From Amoebophrya sp. AT5.2 (taxonomy: Eukaryota > Sar > Dinophyceae > Syndiniales > Amoebophryaceae): a DNA stretch of 15,570 nucleotides. Location: NCBI GenBank assembly GCA_005223375.1, contig RXOD01005158.1, positions 1-15,570 on the forward strand, read 5' to 3'. The translations under genes and the position numbers were made by a program. This document shows, in pieces, positions 8,644-15,570 of the stretch. The notes under the pieces were generated by a model that was given only the letters and a program-made list of their open reading frames with translations, was not told where the DNA came from and searched no databases. Each line of letters opens with the position of its first letter. Position 1 is the stretch's first letter.

Positions 8644-8682
8644 GTCTCGACTTATCCGCTGTGGAGGTCTCGATTTGTCCGC
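8644..8682. repeat. Imperfect 16-bp tandem direct repeat
   Basis: GTCTCGACTTATCCGC (8644-8659) and GTCTCGATTTGTCCGC (8667-8682) match at 14 of 16 positions, with 7 bases between them. The function is unknown. Confidence 0.5.
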
Positions 8683-8709
8683 ACAGGACGTCTAACTTTT
8701 GCGACACAC

Positions 8710-8758
8710 CACTGAACTTGAGGCGCTTTAAAGACATTGATGGGTAGAGAGTTCAGTG
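8710..8758. repeat. 9-bp inverted repeat in the A/B spacer
   Basis: CACTGAACT (8710-8718) and AGTTCAGTG (8750-8758) are exact reverse complements with 31 bases between. A stem this short with a long loop can arise by chance. Confidence 0.3.
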
Positions 8759-9046
8759 TGCTGGGGGTGCCTACACTCACATTTAATTGAGTCAAGTTTG
8801 AAACTTCATTCATCATGAACAATCGATGGATTATGACCTACCGAATTACTTACCAAGCGCAAATTTGCTTGATGCGGTGCAGTGGAACTCGATGGAAACC
8901 AAAAGAGTGTTAGATTAAGTTCCGATCATGAGGAACAAATTTACACCAGAAACGGGTATCAGTTTGGAATAGGATTGGTAAAAAGAACCCTTCGTCGAGG
9001 TGTTCCTTGTGATGACTATTCTCATTCAAACAGTAGGCAATGTGCT

Positions 9047-12000
9047 TCACTGCCACCACCTCCAATCCGACAACCCGGTCTGCACGACGTCCGCGAGCTC
9101 CAAAGCTACGTTTCCGACTCGCTGCGTCACCGTGTATCGTGGCCAGGTTACTCCACCTGGTTCCGCGAGGACCCCCGGCGCCTCCCGTTGCCGAGGAGAA
9201 GAAGTCCCTCGAGAAATACTACTATGCGGCAAGACGAGCTCCCGATCAACAAGGGGCAAAAGAAACTCGGCATGGGCTGTCGATTGCGCGCTCGCAGCGA
9301 ATGTATCTGTTGACGACAGAGCGGCAGAGCCGGCATCTTCTGCGTCGATGTCGTCGACTGGCAAATTATGATCAGGCACCTCTTCACCCATCTCTGCAAT
9401 GTCCCAACATCCTTCAGGCACCGCGTCGGCTCCGACTGCATCTGCATCGTCTCGTGCAGTCTCGGGTGGAGGTTGTTGATGATCAAGAACCGGTCCAGCG
9501 GTTTCCGCAATGCCGTCGTCAAGCTCCGTACCCGGTTCAAGCTCAACACGACGGCCACGACCGGCCACGAGGTCACCCATTGCCATCTTTGCCTCATCGG
9601 TTCTTGTCGGACCCTGATGCGAGGTAGGGGCACTCGCGGCGCCTCCTGCGGCCGCGGGTGCCGACGGGCCAACATCTCTCAGCTTTTTGTTGACTACTAC
9701 TCTGCTGTTCGGCGCGCGGGGTTTCGCGTCGCCGCTGGGCTGTCTTTCCATGGTCGGGAAACGGGGGAGCGATACCCACTGGGCAGCCGGTGGTGCTGCT
9801 GCTGGACGAGCAAGTGCAACATTATTTGCTCCTGCAGTCGCCGTCCACGGTTGTTCCGCTGAATATTGGTCGCGGTCAGGGGTCGGCAACTGTGGCGAGG
9901 GTGGGGCGGAAGCAGAGCCGCCCTCCGTGATCGAATCGAGGGGAGCCGGTCCCGGCCCCGGAGAATGCCACGTGTATTTGTAGGGAACACTCGGTGCCGC
10001 GTAGGACCCATTTGGTTTCGCGAGAGACGCACCGGGCCGGTAGGTATAGGGTGCAATCGCTCGCGGCTGGGGCTGCTGCCCTCCTTCTCCCGCGTAAAAT
10101 CCGCTACTGGAAGGCGAGGAGGCTGCACCGCCCTGCTCGCAGGAAGAGAAACTGCTGCTCGAGCGGGCAAAAGAACACGCACCTCCTCCGCACGAAAAGC
10201 TGCTGCTCCCAGGACCAGAAGAAGCACGTGCACGTATTTCACCCGCTAGAGTGACGTCGAGGCCCGCAAGGGCGATCTGTCCCGAGGTCGCCGGTGACGT
10301 CGACGCCCACTGATTGCTTGTCAACTCGGGAGCTGCGGATCGCGAATCTCGCGGGCAGAAGCGCGCCTGCCCTTGCACCTGGCGCCATCGTCCACCGCCG
10401 CGGCTGCCAGTGCTACTATCCTGCGTTGCCCTGTCGGGGTCACTCGCGCACGCGGAGGCGCTGCCCGTGCCCGGGGTGGTCGCCTGGGACGACCCAGCGA
10501 GGATATCGTGCCCGTGACCGGGACCAAAGCCAGGTAGGACCCCGCGCGCAGCGACGGAATCCCAGAGCTGCCCTGCTGGCTGTGGGCGGTCCAGCCCGGG
10601 CGGCGGGCCGATAATCAGTTCATGCAGGCCCGGCGACGGCGCAGGCGTCGGAGCGTGGGTTCGGTTCGTCAACTCGGCATGGAGAAGCATCGCCTGCATT
10701 CCCAGTCCCGGAACGGTACCCCGCGGCACAGGGGTCGCACTCCGTTGCGGCAGTTCGGCCAAGGAAGGCTGTCCCATCATTTGCAGTCCCGGCGATGCAG
10801 CCTGCGGCCGAAGCAGTACCCCCGGAGGCGTGGACGACGAGCTCGCCGCCCCCGACGAGGGGCTTCTCGCTGCGTCGCTCAGCATTGAAGCCTGCGGTGA
10901 GCGTGAAGGTAGACCAAAACAAAAGCCACCAGCGCCACTGCACGAGCCCCCCGGTTGTTCTTTTCTGGCCCATTTCCATTTCACGGGTATTCCGCAGCCC
11001 GTGGCCGCTACAGAGCCCGCACTCCCCTCTCCGTCTGCACCCGGGCCGTCGGCTCCGCTAGTCTGTTGCTTCGCGCTGAGCAACAGCAACTCCAGAAACT
11101 CGCACAGTTTCGGGAGCAGCCGCGGCATGGGGTTCATGAACCTGTACGGACTCTGTGCAGAATTCGTCTGAGAAGCCGCGGCTTCTTCCGTCGTGAAAAG
11201 CCACAAGTCCCGGGTCCACAGCGCAATCGGGTACGCCGCGCGCACCGGGGCGCGGAAGTACTGCGGGTCGCCCCGGCCGCCCCCAGTTCCGATCTCCCAG
11301 GGGTTGTGGGCCAGGTAGCTGGTGCTCTGGGACAGCTGCTCAGTCACGTTCCTCCGTACCGCGAACAACGTGTCGCGCAGAGGCCCGGTAGTTCGTTTGG
11401 GCATCCGTTTACGGTCCTCCAACAACAGCACGAGCGCCTGAGCCGACTGTCCGGGCAGCGCGAAGGCATCCGATCCGGGTGAAGTAGGTGACGCCGGCGG
11501 TTTGGCAATCCTGCCCGCGAAGTCGCTGACGAACTCAGACAAAAGCACCCACGCGTTCTGCCTCAGTCTGCTCGCTTCCTGCTTGAACCGGGGATGCAGC
11601 GCGAAACCTCGCACGACACGTGCAGGCCCTGTAGTTGTTACCTCCGGCAAGTCGCCATCGGCCATGTTGGCCCCGTGCTGCAGGTGCGCGTCCGCAGCCT
11701 CGCTCTCGACGACGAAGTGGCGGGCGAGCAGGAACTCGATGAAAACGAGCAGAAACCGGAAGCTCGGCATTACGGCGAACTCCGTTTTCGGCGACAACGT
11801 GCCGGCCACGCCTTTCGCCTTCGCGAAGCGCAGAAACAGCCTCGCCACGTCCCGGATCACCGGGCTTACCACGGCGAGCGACTGCAGGGCCCTGAGCTTG
11901 GTCTGCGCAACCTCGTCAAACCGTGCGACCACAAGATCAAGGTTGAACACGACAAACCCCCGGTACCTATCCGAATCCCCGACAACGCCCGGCTCCATGT

Positions 12001-14929
12001 CCAGCAGGCTTTTGCGGACCGCCACCTTCGCTTTGCCGATTACGTGGCCGTTTCCTTCGTCGTACTGGATCTCGCAGCTGAGCCACGACATCCACACTTC
12101 CTCGCTTCTCTTTTTTTGCGAACCTACCATTATTACGCCGTAGTTCGTCTCGAAAAGACGCTTGACCACGTTCTCGAGCAACCAAAACTTTCGCCAGAAA
12201 TCAGACGTCAGCTCCGCAACAGAGCGCACGGGCAGACGCGTGGATGCCGTCTCAGCAATCGTTTTCCCCAGATGCGCGAGGAAGGTGTCGCGCCAACTCG
12301 GGGGCCGAAAGTTGTACCCATCCTCCTCAAAGTTGTCGCCTCCGCCGTCGATATTGAGGTGTTCTCCGAGTTTGTTCTTGTAGATAACGCGCGCCCAATC
12401 CCGACCGATTCCCCTCGTCCAGTTTTCGCCCTCGGGCAGGGACTCCAAGAGGCATGGTCTGCCCACGGAGGAGGAGCTATCTAAAAGCTGCTGAGGCAGC
12501 TCGAAACTCACGTCGAGATCCGAGTGCCGCGTCCCGAACCCAGAGACCGCGGACCCGAAGAACTTCGCCTCGGCCACTACCTGATTGATGCAATCCCCAT
12601 CCCCCTCTTCTCGCAGGAGGCGGTTTGCGAAATACCTGCGCATCGTCCTAACTACGGCGGGGTGCGCGGCCACCAGTCCGCTGTGCTGCTGGAGGGTCCC
12701 CCCGGCCAGCAGTGCCCTTCGCGCAGTGCCGGGGGCGTACAGGGACGAAGTCGGGAGATGATCCACCGGCCGCGCAAAAAGATCATAAAGTCCAAACTGG
12801 TCCCGGCAAATGCGCTGCCGGATCGCCGCGGCCGCGGCAGCTCCCATCCGGCGTCGCATCTCTGCGTCCAGGCTGTGCGGCCGCGGCGCCAAGTCGTGAT
12901 CATCGGGAAAATCGAGAGCCATCGCCATCCAGGAAAGGCTGTGGTTTGGGCGGCGGGCGGCAGTCATCCATTGCCTCGTGGCCTCCGTACTATGGAAATC
13001 CTCCATTGCTTGGCGAAGATCCGCCTGGTCGATCGCCGCCAGCCTGGCGATCAGGGCCTCATAGTCCGTCGCGCTGTACTGCTGCTGCTGGAAGGGCAGG
13101 TCCATGAGCACGACCCGCCGGACCGTTAACAGCAAGAGCAACAACAACCGGTCCCTCGCGGGCAGGTCGCGTACGAACAAAACGCGCTGCCTCTCATCAT
13201 CGCCATCCAGGAAGTGGCCGCGCGCGAGCGCATACGACGCTCGCAGGCGCGCCACGTCCCCCTCCGCGGACGAGGAGAGCGCCGGGGCCAAGTCGCGGCA
13301 AACCGCCTCTGCGTCGGCGCGGGCAAAAAACCACGCGCGAGGCCAGCCGTCCAGCTTCCATTCTCGCGTCTTTTTCAGCAGCGCCAACCCGATGTATCCT
13401 GAGTCGGGCTCTACCAAGGAAGAGGAGGTTTCACGTTCACGTTCACCACGATCGTCGCCCGCACTATTAAAGGCAGCTCCGTCTACTCCCCCGGCCGACA
13501 GCAAGCTTGAGCGCGACGTCGAGGTGCTGTCAACGTACTCCAGAGCGTACGGTGGCGCCCAGGGCTCCACCAGCTCCCTCTCCTGCACGTTGGCGACAAC
13601 TGCGTAGGCGCCCTGTGGATCGAGCCCGGAGCGGCCCCCTGAACCCACGTTTGCGCTTCGCATGAACCACTCCGACAATGTTTCCTTGTACCCCTCCAGC
13701 CCTGGGCGCGGCTCGCCGCCCGGGCGCTTGAAGATCGTTTTCCACAGAAAGGTCCTGCGCCGCGAGGGCCGTGACAACAAAGGTGAATCGACTGGAAGCG
13801 TCGTTGTTGTAGTCAGGGGAGCCCAGTCCCACAGCAGCCAGTTCTCGTCAAGCACGCGGAAAGCGGAAGGAGTAATACTCACAGGTCGGGATTCTTGTTC
13901 ACTCCTCCCTCCGCGGCATCCCCGGAGGGAATTATTTCCCTCCGCCGACTTCTCGGCGAACTTCCACTCCGTGAGGGCCTTGTGCGAGAGCCCCTCCTCC
14001 AGGACGATTTCCGGGTCGAGAGCCGTTCCCACGACCACGAGCAAGCGGTTCACGTATCTGCGGACCCGCAGCCCCTGCTCCCGCGCAGCCGCAATCGCAA
14101 TATTCACCTCTCGCTGGTGCGCGCGGTCCTTCGCCTTCTCCTGCTCCAGCGCCTTGGCCTTCCTGATCCTAGCGGCCTCTACTTCCCGTTGCGACGCACT
14201 CCACGCGACTCGCACGCGGCTGCCCTCCCGTCTCGACATCTGGGCACCCGGCTGCTCCACCCCTTCCTCCGTGTACTGGTGCGGCTCCTTTTCAGCTTCT
14301 GCATACCTGTCAGTCCTCCTCTCCTTCTCGCGTGCTTGCTGCAGGTCATGCAAACTCCCGGCAAGTTCACTGTAGTCCGCCTCATACAGAAAAGTGTAGA
14401 CCTGCCGGGACTCCGATCTCCTTTCAGTACCATCCCGGACCCCCTCGCTCCATGCTCTCGCGAGCCTGTCCGCGCATTGGTGGGCCAGCCGCCGGTGGGC
14501 GGCTCTGCTCCCCTCCAGCAGCTGCAGCGCGTCGAGCCGGACAAGAGCGCTATCCTTCTTCACGGTGCTGTCCAGGTCTGCGTCTGCCTCCCACTCATCG
14601 CCATCCATTTCTGTATCCGCGCTATCTACTTCTTCGTCAGTTGCACTTCTTCGTGAGGACCAGAGCGGCCCAAACGCCGCGCGGAAGACGGCCTCGTCGA
14701 GTTCGAGCGTCGCGGACCGCGACGCGAACCGCTGGCGGAGGGAAGGCCCATGCAGCACGTCGAGACAAAACGCCTCAGCTCCCTGAACCCGGGACGGATC
14801 GACGGGCCCTGCAGGTGCCGGCACTTGGCCCGCAGAGGGCGCGCCAGTAACCGGAACCGCCGCCACATCGAGACCTAGAAGCGCGAGCAGGAGAAGCGAC
14901 GCGCAATAAGCCGCCTGCTGGCGTGCCAT
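9047..14929 (-). CDS. Paralogue B: large TUTase/non-canonical poly(A) polymerase-like nucleotidyltransferase with signal peptide
   Basis: A 1960-codon single-exon gene. The frame is open upstream, but the first ATG is at 14929 (A at -3, G at +4) and the protein start (MARQQ...) aligns with MARPR... of paralogue A. Residues 1-26 form a textbook signal peptide: a hydrophobic SLLLLALLGL core, then DVAAVPV. Residues about 45-725 match the unrecognised N-terminal region of A, with an extra charged, helix-prone stretch at about 196-288. The catalytic core has FGSAVSGFGTRHSDLDVSF (791-809), D804, D806 and the third Asp D998 in NLDLVV. The FRFLLVFIEFL helix follows, then N-P-W-E-I-G (1209-1214). By eye the core is about three-quarters identical to A. 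Residues about 1290-1960 are a Pro/Gly/Ser-rich tail with scattered PPGL and SPGL motifs. All three catalytic Asp are kept, so activity is expected. Gene order and similarity indicate tandem duplication with A. Confidence 0.87.
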   Translation of the reverse strand: MARQQAAYCASLLLLALLGLDVAAVPVTGAPSAGQVPAPAGPVDPSRVQGAEAFCLDVLHGPSLRQRFASRSATLELDEAVFRAAFGPLWSSRRSATDEEVDSADTEMDGDEWEADADLDSTVKKDSALVRLDALQLLEGSRAAHRRLAHQCADRLARAWSEGVRDGTERRSESRQVYTFLYEADYSELAGSLHDLQQAREKERRTDRYAEAEKEPHQYTEEGVEQPGAQMSRREGSRVRVAWSASQREVEAARIRKAKALEQEKAKDRAHQREVNIAIAAAREQGLRVRRYVNRLLVVVGTALDPEIVLEEGLSHKALTEWKFAEKSAEGNNSLRGCRGGRSEQESRPVSITPSAFRVLDENWLLWDWAPLTTTTTLPVDSPLLSRPSRRRTFLWKTIFKRPGGEPRPGLEGYKETLSEWFMRSANVGSGGRSGLDPQGAYAVVANVQERELVEPWAPPYALEYVDSTSTSRSSLLSAGGVDGAAFNSAGDDRGERERETSSSLVEPDSGYIGLALLKKTREWKLDGWPRAWFFARADAEAVCRDLAPALSSSAEGDVARLRASYALARGHFLDGDDERQRVLFVRDLPARDRLLLLLLLTVRRVVLMDLPFQQQQYSATDYEALIARLAAIDQADLRQAMEDFHSTEATRQWMTAARRPNHSLSWMAMALDFPDDHDLAPRPHSLDAEMRRRMGAAAAAAIRQRICRDQFGLYDLFARPVDHLPTSSLYAPGTARRALLAGGTLQQHSGLVAAHPAVVRTMRRYFANRLLREEGDGDCINQVVAEAKFFGSAVSGFGTRHSDLDVSFELPQQLLDSSSSVGRPCLLESLPEGENWTRGIGRDWARVIYKNKLGEHLNIDGGGDNFEEDGYNFRPPSWRDTFLAHLGKTIAETASTRLPVRSVAELTSDFWRKFWLLENVVKRLFETNYGVIMVGSQKKRSEEVWMSWLSCEIQYDEGNGHVIGKAKVAVRKSLLDMEPGVVGDSDRYRGFVVFNLDLVVARFDEVAQTKLRALQSLAVVSPVIRDVARLFLRFAKAKGVAGTLSPKTEFAVMPSFRFLLVFIEFLLARHFVVESEAADAHLQHGANMADGDLPEVTTTGPARVVRGFALHPRFKQEASRLRQNAWVLLSEFVSDFAGRIAKPPASPTSPGSDAFALPGQSAQALVLLLEDRKRMPKRTTGPLRDTLFAVRRNVTEQLSQSTSYLAHNPWEIGTGGGRGDPQYFRAPVRAAYPIALWTRDLWLFTTEEAAASQTNSAQSPYRFMNPMPRLLPKLCEFLELLLLSAKQQTSGADGPGADGEGSAGSVAATGCGIPVKWKWARKEQPGGSCSGAGGFCFGLPSRSPQASMLSDAARSPSSGAASSSSTPPGVLLRPQAASPGLQMMGQPSLAELPQRSATPVPRGTVPGLGMQAMLLHAELTNRTHAPTPAPSPGLHELIIGPPPGLDRPQPAGQLWDSVAARGVLPGFGPGHGHDILAGSSQATTPGTGSASACASDPDRATQDSSTGSRGGGRWRQVQGQARFCPRDSRSAAPELTSNQWASTSPATSGQIALAGLDVTLAGEIRARASSGPGSSSFSCGGGACSFARSSSSFSSCEQGGAASSPSSSGFYAGEGGQQPQPRAIAPYTYRPGASLAKPNGSYAAPSVPYKYTWHSPGPGPAPLDSITEGGSASAPPSPQLPTPDRDQYSAEQPWTATAGANNVALARPAAAPPAAQWVSLPRFPTMERQPSGDAKPRAPNSRVVVNKKLRDVGPSAPAAAGGAASAPTSHQGPTRTDEAKMAMGDLVAGRGRRVELEPGTELDDGIAETAGPVLDHQQPPPETARDDADAVGADAVPEGCWDIAEMGEEVPDHNLPVDDIDAEDAGSAALSSTDTFAASAQSTAHAEFLLPLVDRELVLPHSSISRGTSSPRQREAPGVLAEPGGVTWPRYTVTQRVGNVALELADVVQTGLSDWRWWQ

Positions 14930-15097
14930 GTTGATATAGCGCCGATGGAGCTGATTTTTAAAACTCAAATTTGTACTGCCGAAACCGAATCCGATCCAAT
15001 GCAGCCAAAGCCATTGCCAAAAAATATATTATTGGGCTATAGCACTATGCGCGCTTATCAATATATAAATACTACTTTTAATTTTGCAGAAATAGCG

Positions 15098-15493
15098 CCT
15101 GAAGGTGGTGCCGAGGTCTTCTGAAGCCTCTGAACGCGCGAGAAATACCTTCTGAAGGTTCTGAGACTGCCTGTTTCAAAAATGGCTTTGAAGTAAGCAG
15201 ATACTCATGGCGATTCCATATTTTTGGTCTCCTTTTCAAAACCTTCAGAAAATCAAAACCTTCAGTAGGTTGATCGGAGCGGTTTGCAGACCTTCAGTAG
15301 AATCGGAGGCCCAAAAACCTTCAGAACGTTTTGACTTTTTCTTCGTGCGAATCCTACAATCACCTTCTGAAGGTTCGCGACCTACAGAAGGTTTTTCTTC
15401 TGAAGCCGACCTATGATTTTGATCTTCTGAAGGCCGATCCTTCAGAAGAAAAAAACGTCGACGATCTTCAGATGATCACCACCTTCTGTAGGT
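15098..15493. repeat. Cluster of about 14 degenerate 13-bp palindromes (ACCTTCTGAAGGT family)
   Basis: The consensus ACCT[T/A]C[T/A]G[T/A]AGGT is its own reverse complement apart from the central base. Full or near-full copies are at 15147-15159 and 15362-15374 (both ACCTTCTGAAGGT), 15258-15270, 15380-15392 and 15481-15493. Partial copies are at 15098, 15118, 15241, 15290, 15317, 15397, 15424, 15439 and 15465. The copy at 15380 is the exact reverse complement of the one at 15481. Spacing is irregular, from about 6 to 80 bases between copies. The rest of the window is essentially free of the motif. It could be a binding-site array, the remnant of a mobile or intron-like repeat, or a satellite fragment. 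Confidence 0.8.
15423..15449. repeat. Perfect 11-bp inverted repeat within the palindrome cluster
   Basis: TCTTCTGAAGG (15423-15433) and CCTTCAGAAGA (15439-15449) are exact reverse complements around the 5-base spacer CCGAT. It can form a stable hairpin. It is built from two neighbouring copies of the 13-bp palindrome family. Confidence 0.75.
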
Positions 15494-15551
15494 ACATTCC
15501 TTCTTTGAAGAAATCGAAGGCGTTGCGCAATTAGTTTCTGTAATTTGCAAA

Positions 15552-15570
15552 GGCGGGGCGGGGGACGGGG
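15552..15570 (+). other. G-rich tract at the window edge
   Basis: GGCGGGGCGGGGGACGGGG has four G runs and could form a quadruplex on the plus strand. It is cut by the window boundary, so its full extent is unknown. Confidence 0.35.

Larger units (their letters stand above)
8112..9046. other. Intergenic spacer between paralogues A and B
   Basis: This spacer of about 0.9 kb contains no gene I can support. Immediately before the ATG of paralogue A the minus strand reads GGTTCTCCTGTAAGAAATC; the pyrimidine-rich run and AAG five bases from the start could be a cis- or trans-splice acceptor, or chance. Around 8600-8640 there is a C/G-tract stretch (CCCCGGGGG, then seven G). A 16-bp imperfect direct repeat lies at 8644-8682 and a 9-bp inverted repeat at 8710-8718 and 8750-8758. 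Confidence 0.55.
14930..15570. other. Upstream spacer of paralogue B with AT-rich and palindrome-rich parts
   Basis: This 640-bp non-coding stretch runs to the window edge. At 15020-15090 it is AT-rich, with TATA-like runs such as ATTTATATATT (minus strand, 15060-15070) about 130 bp before the ATG of paralogue B. The organism's promoter rules are unknown, so this is only suggestive. Beyond 15098 lies the palindromic repeat cluster annotated separately. The last 20 bases are G-rich. I see no gene here. Confidence 0.6.

Noticed and set aside
12524..13129. 201-codon plus-strand open frame inside paralogue B
   Set aside because: Antisense shadow of the conserved paralogue; several similar frames occur all along both large genes.
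14800..14870. FVAP-type plastid transit motif after the signal peptide of paralogue B
   Set aside because: No Phe occurs near the predicted cleavage site in either paralogue, so the classic motif of red-lineage plastid proteins is absent. Plastid targeting stays only a hypothesis.
14930..14968. Longer N-terminus for paralogue B
   Set aside because: The extra 13 codons begin with TTG, not ATG. The ATG at 14929 has good context and aligns with the start of paralogue A.
15098..15493. CRISPR array
   Set aside because: Repeats are short, degenerate and irregularly spaced, and the setting is eukaryotic.
15098..15493. Heat shock element array
   Set aside because: In these palindromes TTC and GAA are separated by one base; heat shock elements need two.

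Overview
The window looks like eukaryotic nuclear DNA, probably from a protist. One gene is interrupted by a short GT-AG intron. Coding sequence is GC-rich and clearly more biased than the spacers, spacers are 0.6 to 1.6 kb, and there are no Shine-Dalgarno sites or bacterial operons. All three genes lie on the minus strand, and the two largest run for about 5 kb and 5.9 kb without an intron. Unidirectional gene order, few introns and long low-complexity protein tails would suit a dinoflagellate-type alveolate or a euglenozoan, but I cannot assign the organism from this sequence.

Layout. Positions 1-1562 hold a short sacsin-like gene with a GHKL (Hsp90-type) ATPase domain, split by an intron at 848-1011. 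A further upstream exon is possible. Positions 1563-3143 are spacer with two similar palindromes. Positions 3144-8111 hold paralogue A, a 1655-residue protein. Positions 8112-9046 are spacer. Positions 9047-14929 hold paralogue B, a 1960-residue protein. Positions 14930-15570 are spacer that carries a dense cluster of about 14 degenerate copies of a 13-bp palindrome upstream of paralogue B.

The centre of interest is the tandem pair A/B. Both proteins have (1) a hydrophobic N-terminus resembling a signal or targeting peptide, (2) about 600-680 residues of conserved sequence I do not recognise, (3) a Cid1/TUTase/non-canonical poly(A) polymerase core with the G-S ... S-D-L-D signature and a third catalytic Asp, (4) a PAP-associated-like region with N-P-W-E-I-G where Cid1-type enzymes usually have D-P-F-E, and (5) a 440-670 residue disordered Pro/Ser/Gly-rich tail ending in a short conserved block. 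The 184-192 residues between the second and third catalytic Asp are much longer than in Cid1 and recall the trypanosome mitochondrial TUTases RET1/RET2. The best reading is a duplicated RNA 3'-nucleotidyltransferase (uridylyl- or adenylyltransferase) sent into the secretory pathway or an organelle. Substrate, nucleotide and location are inference. I see no functional link between the sacsin-like gene and the pair beyond shared strand and proximity.
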